Shown here in pieces: positions 1 to 7,548 of a stretch of 58,317 bases of DNA. The position numbers were made by a program, and so were the translations under genes. The notes under the pieces were generated by a model that was not told the DNA's origin, did no database searches, and saw only the letters and a list, made by a program, of their open reading frames with translations. How positions within the stretch are numbered: the first letter of the stretch is position 1; every line of letters begins with the position of its first letter. The stretch comes from Flavobacteriales bacterium (GTDB lineage: Bacteria > Bacteroidota > Bacteroidia > Flavobacteriales_F > PHOS-HE28). Location of the stretch: assembly GCA_020852835.1 (NCBI GenBank), contig JADZAC010000011.1:1-58317 (forward strand), in the 5' to 3' direction.

Positions 1-1941
1 AAGGAAGGCACCACGCCACAGGCCATCGTGGACAAGTACCACGCGCTGATGGGCAAGGCCTTTGAAGACTTCGGCATCACCTTCGACATCTACCACCGCA
101 CCAGCAGTGAGCTGCACAAGAAGACCTCCCAGGAGTTCTTCCTGCAGCTCAACGCCAACGGGGCCTTTACGGAGAACACCGAAGAGCAGTACTACGACAC
201 CGAAGCCAAACAATTCCTCGCGGACCGCTACATCATGGGCACCTGCCCGCAATGCGGCAATCCCGATGCGTACGGCGACCAGTGCGAAAAATGCGGCAGC
301 GCGCTCAGCCCCAAGGACCTCATCGACCCGCGCAGCACCCTCAGTGGCAGCAAGCCCGTGCTGAAGCCCACCAAGCACTGGTACCTGCCCATGGAGCGCA
401 GCCAGCAGTGGATGGAGGAGTGGATCAACACCGGCATGCTCGACGGCGCGCAGCAGCACGATCCGGCCGAGTGGAAGCCCCAAGTGCTGGGCCAGTGCAA
501 CAGCTGGCTGAAGGAAGGCTTGCGCCCGCGCGCCATGACGCGCGACCTCACTTGGGGCGTGCCCGTGCCGCTGCCCGGCGCGGAGGGAAAGGCGCTCTAT
601 GTGTGGTTGGATGCGCCCATCGGCTACATCAGCGCCACCAAGCAGTGGGCCGCAGACCAGGCGGCCAAAGATCCAGGGTCAAGCCCGGGATGGGAGAAGT
701 GGTGGAAGGCCGAGGACACGCGCCTGCTGCATTTCATCGGCAAGGACAACATCGTCTTCCATGCGATCATCTTCCCCATCCTGCTGAAGCAGCACGGCGG
801 TTTCATCCTGCCGCAGAACGTGCCCGCCAACGAATTCCTCAACTTGGAAGGGCAGAAGTTGAGCACCAGCCGCAACTGGGCCGTGTGGTTGCACGAGTAC
901 ATCGAACGCTGGCCCGGGCGGCAGGACGAGCTGCGCTACGCGCTCGCCACCATCCTGCCGGAGTTCCGCGACAGCGAGTTCACCTGGAAGGATTTCCAGG
1001 ACAAGAACAACAACGAACTGGTGGCCGTGATCGGCAACTTCGTGCAGCGCGTGTTCGTGCTGTGCAACAAGTACTACGACGGCAAGGTACCGGAGCCCGC
1101 CGCCAGCAATGCCGCGCAGGGCGAACAGGATACGTTGCTCTGGGCCGAGCTCTCCGTCATTCCCGGCAAGGTGGCTGCGGAGATCGACAAGTTCCGTTTC
1201 CGCGATGCGCTGCTCACCGCCATGGGCGCGGCCCGTTTGGGCAACAAGTACCTCACCGACACCGAGCCGTGGAAGCTGTACAAGACCGATCCGGACCGCG
1301 TACGGACCGTGCTGTTCAACAGCCTGCGCATCACCGCCGCCATGAGCGTGGTGCTGGAGCCCTTCCTGCCCTTCACCGCGCAGAAGCTGCGCACCATGCT
1401 GGGCCTCGGTGATCTGACATGGAGCGATGCCCTGCGTGAAGGCTTGATCGTGCCCGGAGCACCGATCGCGGAGGCGGAGCATCTGTTCAAGCCCATCAGC
1501 GACGAAGAGATCGCCGCCGAGGTGGAACGCCTGAAAGCCAATGTGCCCCTGGCGCAGCAGCCTGCCGGAACCACGCCGGCGCCTGCAAAAACAACTGAAC
1601 CGGCCATGAAGCCGCACATCAGTTTCGATGATTTTTCGCGGATGGACATCCGCATCGGCACCATCAAGGAAGCGGAGAAAGTGCCCAAGGCGGACAAGCT
1701 GCTGAAGCTCTCCATTGATGTGGGCGAGGCCGTTCCGCGCACCATCGTCAGCGGGATCGCGATGCACTTTGCGCCGGAAGAACTTCCGGGCAGGCAGGTA
1801 TTGGTGCTCTGCAACCTGGAGCCGCGCAAGATGCGCGGCGTGGAGAGCCAGGGCATGGTGCTGATGGCCGAGGATGCCCAAGGCAAGCTGGTCCTCGTGC
1901 AGCCGGGCAGCGAGGTGCCGGCAGGCGGGGAGGTGCGGTGA
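1..1941 (+). CDS. metG: Methionine--tRNA ligase, 5' partial
   Basis: Charges tRNA-Met with methionine in the cytoplasm. The frame is open from base 1, so the true start and the HIGH motif lie upstream; the GTG at 28 is internal. Numbering the visible codons from 1, a zinc-knuckle has cysteines at 82, 85, 95 and 98. The KMSKS-type ATP-binding loop reads KLSTS at 286-290, and the anticodon-binding helical domain follows. A linker rich in Pro, Ala and Thr near 515-535 leads to a C-terminal tRNA-binding OB-fold (about 539-646) of the EMAP/Trbp111 type, usual for the long dimeric form of this enzyme. The 646 visible residues suggest that only a short N-terminal part is missing. About 190 bases separate it from rimP, so it probably forms a separate transcription unit. 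Identification is firm. Confidence 0.97.
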   Translation, partial: KEGTTPQAIVDKYHALMGKAFEDFGITFDIYHRTSSELHKKTSQEFFLQLNANGAFTENTEEQYYDTEAKQFLADRYIMGTCPQCGNPDAYGDQCEKCGSALSPKDLIDPRSTLSGSKPVLKPTKHWYLPMERSQQWMEEWINTGMLDGAQQHDPAEWKPQVLGQCNSWLKEGLRPRAMTRDLTWGVPVPLPGAEGKALYVWLDAPIGYISATKQWAADQAAKDPGSSPGWEKWWKAEDTRLLHFIGKDNIVFHAIIFPILLKQHGGFILPQNVPANEFLNLEGQKLSTSRNWAVWLHEYIERWPGRQDELRYALATILPEFRDSEFTWKDFQDKNNNELVAVIGNFVQRVFVLCNKYYDGKVPEPAASNAAQGEQDTLLWAELSVIPGKVAAEIDKFRFRDALLTAMGAARLGNKYLTDTEPWKLYKTDPDRVRTVLFNSLRITAAMSVVLEPFLPFTAQKLRTMLGLGDLTWSDALREGLIVPGAPIAEAEHLFKPISDEEIAAEVERLKANVPLAQQPAGTTPAPAKTTEPAMKPHISFDDFSRMDIRIGTIKEAEKVPKADKLLKLSIDVGEAVPRTIVSGIAMHFAPEELPGRQVLVLCNLEPRKMRGVESQGMVLMAEDAQGKLVLVQPGSEVPAGGEVR

Positions 1942-2046
1942 AGGGCGGACCCTGTGGTGGGTGTCCCAGCAGGGGGTCACGCCCAGCGCTTTTTACCCGG
2001 TACAGGTGAAATGGTGCATGCCCATCGCGCATTGGCCGCTTTGCAT

Positions 2047-2054
2047 TACCTTTG
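2047..2054 (+). promoter_or_regulatory. Candidate -7 element TACCTTTG for the rimP operon
   Basis: TACCTTTG fits the Bacteroidota -7 consensus TAnnTTTG exactly. No convincing -33 TTTG is found 19 bases upstream, so this is a partial match. It would start transcription near 2060 and give a leader of about 70 bases that contains the hairpin at 2082-2105. Confidence 0.4.
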
Positions 2055-2081
2055 CGGCCGTTCGGAAGCGGTGAAATGAGG

Positions 2082-2105
2082 AAGAGGGGGCCGCCCCTCT
2101 TTTTT
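2082..2105 (+). terminator. Intrinsic terminator-like hairpin in front of rimP
   Basis: AAGAGGGG pairs perfectly with CCCCTCTT around the four-base loop GCCG, and T residues run to 2105. It is a classical intrinsic terminator by structure. It lies 25 bases before the rimP start and 140 bases after metG. It could end metG transcription, or act as an attenuator within the rimP-nusA-infB leader if the -7 element at 2047 is used. Confidence 0.75.
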
Positions 2106-2130
2106 GTTCCCGGTCCGATCGGGCAGCACC

Positions 2131-2598
2131 ATGATCACCTCCCAACAACTGGAACAGGCCGTAGAGCGCAGGCTGGACGGCACCGCGCACTTCCTGGTGT
2201 GCGCCGAAGTGCATCCTGGCGGCAAGGCGGTGGTGGAGGTGGACGGCGATGAAGCCCCGGTGACGCTCGCCGTGCTCAGCAGCATCAACAAGGCGCTGCG
2301 CGAGGAATTCGGCGAAGCCTTGGACGACGTGGAGCTGCAAGTGGGCAGCCCCGGGCTCGGGCGGCCCTTCAAGGTGGAACGCCAGTACCGCAAGCACCTG
2401 GGCCAGCAAGTGGAGGTCACCTTGGGCGACGGAGGCAAGCTCTTGGGCCTGATGGAGGCCTATGCCCCGCAGGCCCTCACCCTGCGCCTCTTGGAACCCG
2501 CCAAGGTAAAGGGCCGCAAACCCAAACTTGCAGAGCAAACCACGGTGATCCCTTTCACCGGCATCAAGAGCACGCAGGCTACGATCAAACTCAATTGA
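2131..2598 (+). CDS. rimP: Ribosome maturation factor RimP
   Basis: Assists late maturation of the 30S ribosomal subunit. The protein is 155 residues, the usual family length. The middle carries the family signature of a region resembling ...VELQVGSPGLGRPF (about residues 67-80) followed by the short C-terminal SH3-like domain, which binds S12 in characterised homologues. The ATG at 2131 was chosen over an in-frame TTG at 2104 because the TTG lies in the T-tract of the hairpin and the ATG gives the expected N-terminus. The gene is followed after 8 bases by nusA and then infB, the order found across many bacteria, which supports the call. Confidence 0.93.
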   Translation: MITSQQLEQAVERRLDGTAHFLVCAEVHPGGKAVVEVDGDEAPVTLAVLSSINKALREEFGEALDDVELQVGSPGLGRPFKVERQYRKHLGQQVEVTLGDGGKLLGLMEAYAPQALTLRLLEPAKVKGRKPKLAEQTTVIPFTGIKSTQATIKLN

Positions 2599-2606
2599 AC
2601 AGTGCA

Positions 2607-3845
2607 ATGAGCACAGTGAACCTCATCGAATCCTTCGGGGAATTCAAGGACCTCAAGAACATCGACCGGGTGACCATGATGGGCATCTTGGAAGACGTGT
2701 TCCGCGGCGTGGTGAAACGCAAGTACGGCGAAGAAGCCAAGTTCGATATCATCATCAACCCCGACAAGGGCGACTTGGAGATCTGGTTGAACCGCGAGAT
2801 CGTGCCCGATGGGGAGGTGGAGGACGAAGGCCTGCAGATCGCCCTGAGCGAGGCCTTGAAGATCGAACCCGACTTCGAGGTGGGCGAAGAGGTGAGCCAA
2901 GAGGTGAAGATCATGGATTTCGGCCGCCGCAACATCCTCTCCCTGAAGCAGAACCTCCAAGGCCGCATCATGGAGCTGGAGAAGGACCACATCTACGCCA
3001 AGTACAAGGAGCGCGTGGGCGAGATCATCACCGGCGAGGTGTACCAGGTATGGAAGCGCGAAACGCTGGTGCTGGACGACGAGGGCAACGAACTGATCAT
3101 GCCCAAGGACCAGCAGATCAAAACTGATTTCTTCAAAAAGGGCGACAGCGTGCGTGCCGTGGTGTGGAAGGTGGAGATGCGCAACAACAGCCCGGTGGTG
3201 CTGCTCTCGCGCACGGCCCCCGAGTTCCTGGAGAAGCTCTTCGAGCAGGAAGTGCCCGAAGTGGCCGACGGCCTGATCACCATCAAGCGCATCGTGCGCG
3301 AGCCCGGCGAACGCGCCAAGGTGGCCGTGGAAAGCTATGATGACCGCATCGACCCCGTGGGCGCCTGCGTGGGCATGAAGGGCAGCCGCATCCACGGCAT
3401 CGTGCGCGAGCTGCGCAACGAAAACATCGACGTGATCAACTACACCTCCAACGACCAGCTGCTCATCCAGCGGGCCCTCAGCCCGGCCAAGGTGGGCGAG
3501 ATCAAGCTGGACGGGGCCAACAAACGCGCCGAGGTGTACATGAAGCCCGACCAAGTGGCATTGGCCATCGGAAAGGGCGGCCACAACATCAAGCTGGCGG
3601 GAAAACTCACCGGTTTTGACATCGACGTGTACCGTGACAGCGACGAGGTGACCGACGACGTGGACCTGGACGAGTTCAGGGACGAGATCGAGCCGTGGAT
3701 CATCGAAGCGCTCAAGAACATCGGGTGCGACACCGCCCGCTCCGTGCTGGAGGTGGCACCGGACGAACTGGCCAAACGCACCGACCTGGAAGACGAGACC
3801 GTGTTGGAAGTGCTGCGGATCCTGAAGTTGGAGTTGTCGAAATAA
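2607..3845 (+). CDS. nusA: Transcription termination/antitermination protein NusA
   Basis: Binds RNA polymerase and nascent RNA, affecting pausing, termination and antitermination. The 412 residues match the short NusA form, without the acidic C-terminal repeats of enterobacteria. An N-terminal RNAP-binding domain (about 1-125) is followed by an S1 domain (about 130-200) and two KH domains (about 200-345; the first contains DPVGACVGMKGSRI, the second has the GKGGHNIKLA loop). A short helix-hairpin-helix-like tail follows. The ATG at 2607 was preferred over a TTG at 2595 that overlaps the rimP stop. It sits between rimP and infB in one operon. In other bacteria NusA can regulate this operon, which makes the leader hairpin notable. 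Confidence 0.96.
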   Translation: MSTVNLIESFGEFKDLKNIDRVTMMGILEDVFRGVVKRKYGEEAKFDIIINPDKGDLEIWLNREIVPDGEVEDEGLQIALSEALKIEPDFEVGEEVSQEVKIMDFGRRNILSLKQNLQGRIMELEKDHIYAKYKERVGEIITGEVYQVWKRETLVLDDEGNELIMPKDQQIKTDFFKKGDSVRAVVWKVEMRNNSPVVLLSRTAPEFLEKLFEQEVPEVADGLITIKRIVREPGERAKVAVESYDDRIDPVGACVGMKGSRIHGIVRELRNENIDVINYTSNDQLLIQRALSPAKVGEIKLDGANKRAEVYMKPDQVALAIGKGGHNIKLAGKLTGFDIDVYRDSDEVTDDVDLDEFRDEIEPWIIEALKNIGCDTARSVLEVAPDELAKRTDLEDETVLEVLRILKLELSK

Positions 3846-3890
3846 CCGGTGCCCACCACGGGCCAAGGAGGGCAAACGAGAAACAGGCGA

Positions 3891-6620
3891 ATGAGCGAAA
3901 CGGCAGGGAAGACGGTACGATTGAGCAAGGTGACCCGCGACTTCAACCTCGGGGTGCACACCGTGGTGGAATTCCTGGCCGCCAAGGGCCATGCCGTGGA
4001 GGCATCGCCCAACGCCAAGATCCCAGGTGAGCTGTATATCCTGCTGGAGAAGGAATTCGGCCAGGACAAAGCAGAGAAGGAAGCCAGCAAACAGGTCATC
4101 CAGGAACGCCAGGAGCGCGAAGCCGTTGCGCTGCCCAGCGTGCCTGAGCCTGCCCCGGCGCCTGAAGCACCCCCAGTGGTCGTACCCGCTCCACCGGAAC
4201 GAGTGCCTGAAGTGCCGGTGGCCGTGGTGCCAGCGGTGGAACCGGTGGAAGCGCCTCCGGAGGAAGTAAAGGCCGCCCACCAGGAATCCGCCAATGCGGG
4301 CATCGAACCGCCTGCGGCCCCTGAAGTGATCAAGGCCGCTCCCCAGAAGGTTGCCGGTCCGAAAACCGTGGGCAAGATCGACCTGGAGCCCAAGAAGCCG
4401 GCCAAGGCCGCTCCCAAGAAACCAGTACCCGCCGCCCCCGAAACTCCCCAGCCGGAAGCGGCCGTTCCGGCCCCGCCCGCCCCGCCGCCACCCGCCAAGG
4501 TGGAACCAGAAACCATCCGGGTGAACGTGGAAAGGCTCACGGGGCCCAAAACCTTGGGCAAGATCGAACTGCCCAAAGAACGCGAACGCAAACCCGCCGA
4601 CCGGGATGCCGACCGCGGACGCCGCAAGCGGATCGTGAAGACGGGCCCGGTAAACGTGGGCCGCGTGGTGCAGCAGCAACAGCGCAAAACCGCGCAAGGC
4701 CCCCCGGAGCAGTTGGACGAGAACGCCGTGAAGCGCAAGGTGAGCGAAACCTTGGCGCGACTTACCGGAGGCGGCAAAACCCGGGCGGCCAAACGCAAAG
4801 TGGACAAGCGCATGGAACGCTCCATGCGCCGCGAAGAGGAGGATCAGGCACGCCAATTGGCCGGCCGCACCCTCAAAGTGACCGAATTCGTCACCGCCAG
4901 CGAACTGGCTTCCATGATGGACATGCCGGTCACCGACATCATCAAGGCCTGTTTCTCCCTGGGCATGATGGTGAGCATCAACCAACGGCTGGATGCCGAA
5001 ACCCTCTCGGTGATCGCCGATGAATACGGCTTCAAGGTGGAGTTCGTCGGTGCCGATGTGCAGGATGACACCGTGGAGGAACTCGACGACCCCGCACGGA
5101 TCGCACCGCGCGCACCCATCGTAACGGTCATGGGCCACGTGGACCATGGCAAAACCTCCCTGCTGGACCACATCCGCAAGGCCAACGTGATCGCCGGTGA
5201 GGCCGGGGGCATCACCCAGCACATCGGTGCCTACAGCGTAACGCTGGACAACGGACGCAGCATCACCTTCCTGGACACCCCGGGCCACGAGGCCTTCACG
5301 GCCATGCGTGCGCGCGGTGCCAAGATCACCGACATCGCCATCATTGTCATCGCCGCCGACGACAGCGTGATGCCGCAAACGCGCGAAGCCATCAACCATG
5401 CCCAAGCGGCCGGGGTACCCATGGTGTTCGCCTTCAACAAGATCGACAAGCCGCAGGCCAATGCGGAAAAGATCCGTGAGCAGCTCTCCCAGATGAACAT
5501 CCTGGTGGAGGAGTGGGGCGGCAAATACCAGACCCAGGAGATCAGCGCCAAAAAGGGCATGGGCGTGGACCAATTGCTGGAGAAGGTGCTGCTGGAAGCG
5601 GATATGCTGGAATTGAAGGCAGACCCCGGCAAGCGCGGCACCGGCGCGGTGATCGAAAGCACCCTGGAGGTGGGCCGCGGCTACGTGACCACCCTGCTGG
5701 TGGAAGGAGGCACCTTGCACAAAGGCGACGTGCTTCTGGTGGGCCAGTACAGCGGCCGTGTGCGCAACATGTTCAATGAACGCGGCCAAGGCGTGTCGCT
5801 CGCCGGTCCTTCCATGCCGGTGTCGATCCTGGGCTTGGACGGCGCTCCCAATGCCGGCGACCGCTTCCAAGTGATGGAGGACGAACGCGAAGCACGCCAG
5901 ATCGCCACGCGCCGCCAACAATTGCAGCGTGAACAGGGCATCCGCACCCGCAAGCACATCACCTTGGATGAGATCGGCAGGCGGTTGGCCATTGGCGACT
6001 TCAAGGAGCTCAACATCATCGTAAAAGGCGACGTGGACGGTTCCGTGGAGGCCCTCACCGATTCGTTGCTCAAGCTCAGCACCGAACAGATCAAGGTGGA
6101 CGTGATCCACCGCGCGGTGGGCCCCATCGCCGAAAGCGACGTGTTGCTGGCTTCGGCCTCCAACGCCATCATCATCGGCTTCCAGGTGCGGCCCACGGTG
6201 GGTGCACGCCGCCTCGCCGAGCAGGAAGAGATCGAGATCCGCCTCTACTCCATCATCTACGATGCCATCGAGGAGCTCAAGCAGGCCATGGAAGGCATGC
6301 TGGCCCCGAAGGAAGAGGAAAAGGTCATCGGCACCGCCGAGGTGCGCGAAACCTTCCGCATCAGCAAGGTGGGCACCGTGGCCGGCTGCTACGTGCTCGA
6401 CGGCAAGCTCACGCGCAACAGCAAGGTGCGCCTGATCCGCGACAGCATCGTGGTGTACACCGGAGACCTGAGCGACCTCAAACGCTTCAAGGACGATGTG
6501 AAGGAGGTGACCCACGGCTACGAGTGCGGCCTGAGCATCAAGAACTTCAACGACATCAAGGTCGGCGACCACATCGAAGCCTTCGAAGTGGTGGAGGTGA
6601 AACGTACCCTGGAGGGTTGA
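3891..6620 (+). CDS. infB: Translation initiation factor IF-2
   Basis: GTPase that brings initiator fMet-tRNA to the 30S subunit and promotes subunit joining. The protein has 909 residues. A small IF2N-like segment at the N-terminus is followed by a long linker rich in Pro, Ala, Glu and Lys (about 80-300) and a second IF2N region near 325-380. The GTPase domain shows G1 GHVDHGKT (415-422), G3 DTPGH (462-466) and G4 NKID (516-519). Domains II, III and IV follow to the C-terminus. ATG 3891 is chosen; an upstream GTG at 3849 begins only 3 bases after the nusA stop and would add a non-conserved peptide. Last gene of the rimP-nusA-infB operon. Confidence 0.97.
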   Translation: MSETAGKTVRLSKVTRDFNLGVHTVVEFLAAKGHAVEASPNAKIPGELYILLEKEFGQDKAEKEASKQVIQERQEREAVALPSVPEPAPAPEAPPVVVPAPPERVPEVPVAVVPAVEPVEAPPEEVKAAHQESANAGIEPPAAPEVIKAAPQKVAGPKTVGKIDLEPKKPAKAAPKKPVPAAPETPQPEAAVPAPPAPPPPAKVEPETIRVNVERLTGPKTLGKIELPKERERKPADRDADRGRRKRIVKTGPVNVGRVVQQQQRKTAQGPPEQLDENAVKRKVSETLARLTGGGKTRAAKRKVDKRMERSMRREEEDQARQLAGRTLKVTEFVTASELASMMDMPVTDIIKACFSLGMMVSINQRLDAETLSVIADEYGFKVEFVGADVQDDTVEELDDPARIAPRAPIVTVMGHVDHGKTSLLDHIRKANVIAGEAGGITQHIGAYSVTLDNGRSITFLDTPGHEAFTAMRARGAKITDIAIIVIAADDSVMPQTREAINHAQAAGVPMVFAFNKIDKPQANAEKIREQLSQMNILVEEWGGKYQTQEISAKKGMGVDQLLEKVLLEADMLELKADPGKRGTGAVIESTLEVGRGYVTTLLVEGGTLHKGDVLLVGQYSGRVRNMFNERGQGVSLAGPSMPVSILGLDGAPNAGDRFQVMEDEREARQIATRRQQLQREQGIRTRKHITLDEIGRRLAIGDFKELNIIVKGDVDGSVEALTDSLLKLSTEQIKVDVIHRAVGPIAESDVLLASASNAIIIGFQVRPTVGARRLAEQEEIEIRLYSIIYDAIEELKQAMEGMLAPKEEEKVIGTAEVRETFRISKVGTVAGCYVLDGKLTRNSKVRLIRDSIVVYTGDLSDLKRFKDDVKEVTHGYECGLSIKNFNDIKVGDHIEAFEVVEVKRTLEG

Positions 6621-6683
6621 TCCCCCGCACGGCGACCAGTGCCGCAACGGCTTGGTGATCGGCGTGCTTCAACCTGAGCCCGG

Positions 6684-6698
6684 GCACGGCACCCGTGC
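6684..6698. other. Small GC hairpin between convergent infB and SPOR gene
   Basis: GCACGG and CCGTGC are separated by three bases in the 121-base gap between two converging genes. There is no T-tract, so intrinsic termination is not supported. It is noted as the only structure seen in the gap. Confidence 0.25.
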
Positions 6699-6741
6699 GG
6701 CGCCAACATCGGGGCGATGGCCCCATGTGGGCCGCGGGTGG

Positions 6742-7242
6742 TCAACGCGGAGCGGTGGCTGCCGCCGGCACCACCTTCAGTGCGGGCAGCTCAATGTCGT
6801 CCGGAACGATGTACAACCCCGGGAACCCGGCCCGCAACTGCTCCTTGAGAAACTCGGCGGCCACGCGGTCGCGCAGATCGCCTACGCGCACCCTGAAATT
6901 CGGTGCCAAATAGCTCAGGTAGGCCGGAATGTCCGGGTACTGTTGCAGAAAAGTACGCCGGGAGGCTTCCGCTTGGCTGCGGTCGCCCAGGAAGATCTGT
7001 ACCCGATAGCCCTTCAACACGCGTTTCTTCGCCGCATAGTCGGCCATGTAGGCTTGGATCCGGCTGCTCTCCACCACAGTGACCTTTCCTGTACCTGCAT
7101 GGGCGGCGGTATCCTGCGCCGCTTGGCGGGAACGCTCAGCAGCAACAGGCTGCACCGGTGCATGCGGGTGGAAGAGACCATCTTGCTGGGCATGTGCCGC
7201 ATGCAGGCAGGTCAGAAGGAGATAGGAAGCAATCAGGCGCAT
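6742..7242 (-). CDS. SPOR-domain protein with signal peptide
   Basis: Predicted exported protein of 166 residues. Start chosen at ATG 7242, which gives a clean signal peptide (Met-Arg-Leu then a hydrophobic run ending in Ala-His-Ala, cleavage near residue 19). An upstream in-frame start at 7287 would bury this peptide and lie inside the promoter. The middle is low complexity. The C-terminal 75 residues (about 85-158) resemble a SPOR fold: a strand beginning KGYRVQIF, two helices, and a return strand with RVRVGDLRDR. SPOR domains bind denuded glycan strands of septal peptidoglycan, so a periplasmic cell-envelope role is likely. It is transcribed divergently from the respiratory operon and has a well-formed promoter of its own (7251-7280). 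Confidence 0.8.
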   Translation of the reverse strand: MRLIASYLLLTCLHAAHAQQDGLFHPHAPVQPVAAERSRQAAQDTAAHAGTGKVTVVESSRIQAYMADYAAKKRVLKGYRVQIFLGDRSQAEASRRTFLQQYPDIPAYLSYLAPNFRVRVGDLRDRVAAEFLKEQLRAGFPGLYIVPDDIELPALKVVPAAATAPR

Positions 7243-7250
7243 GGCGCGGT

Positions 7251-7280
7251 CAAAAGTACCGGTCTGGGTGTACTTGGCAA
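7251..7280 (-). promoter_or_regulatory. Bacteroidota-type promoter of the SPOR gene
   Basis: Read on the minus strand, TTG (7280-7278) is followed by exactly 19 bases and then TACTTTTG (7258-7251). This matches the TTTG-N19-TAnnTTTG layout of the major Bacteroidota sigma factor. Only 8 bases separate the box from the ATG at 7242, so the mRNA would have almost no leader. It is the best promoter match seen in the window. Confidence 0.65.
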
Positions 7281-7348
7281 GCAGCACGTGCAGCGCGATC
7301 CCCCCAAGGCCGTCCAGGCTGGCGCGAGAGCCGTGTTGCCGACTTGTA

Positions 7349-7388
7349 CCCGTGACCTAAAATGACACGCCCGTGACATCGGAATGAC
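7349..7388 (+). repeat. Tandem 21-bp repeat upstream of the ACIII operon
   Basis: CCCGTGAC occurs at 7349 and 7370, and ATGAC at 7362 and 7384, so the TGAC core recurs at 7353, 7363, 7374 and 7385 with spacings of 10, 11 and 11 bases. The copies face the same side of the helix. This resembles a tandem operator for a regulator that binds direct repeats. The binding protein is unknown. Confidence 0.4.
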
Positions 7389-7424
7389 CAATAATGATGC
7401 GGCTTGTACCGGTGCGGACCAATA

Positions 7425-7439
7425 TTAGAATCGTTCTAA
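7425..7439. promoter_or_regulatory. TTAGAA-N3-TTCTAA palindrome, candidate operator
   Basis: A perfect inverted repeat of 6-base arms around TCG sits 59 bases before the candidate actA -7 box, in an AT-rich island inside GC-rich DNA. The half-site resembles iron-responsive elements described for Fur-superfamily proteins in other phyla (for example the ICE motif of rhizobial Irr). Iron control would suit the heme- and Fe-S-rich operon downstream, but this is inference. Confidence 0.4.
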
Positions 7440-7497
7440 ATAAAGCAGGAGGCAGCCTGTCGTGCATCATGCGGATGCGCCCATATCGCTCCGCGCC

Positions 7498-7505
7498 TAC
7501 TTTTG
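7498..7505 (+). promoter_or_regulatory. Candidate -7 element TACTTTTG for the ACIII operon
   Basis: An exact TAnnTTTG match 43 bases before the chosen actA start. No clear -33 element lies 19 bases upstream, which may mean that an activator at the upstream repeats is needed. The whole 306-base region 7243-7548 holds no gene. It carries the SPOR promoter, the 21-bp repeat, the palindrome and this box. Confidence 0.4.
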
Positions 7506-7548
7506 CCCGGCGTTGATCCGTGGCGATCAACATTCAAAATTGTTTGGA

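Noticed and set aside
28-30. GTG as start of metG
   Set aside because: The frame is open upstream to base 1 and the codons before it also fit MetRS, so this is an internal codon and the gene is truncated by the window.
2460-6647. Open frame of 1395 codons on the minus strand
   Set aside because: It lies opposite nusA and infB, is extremely rich in His, Leu, Val and Asp, and shows no family motif. It is an antisense shadow produced by high GC and strong codon bias.
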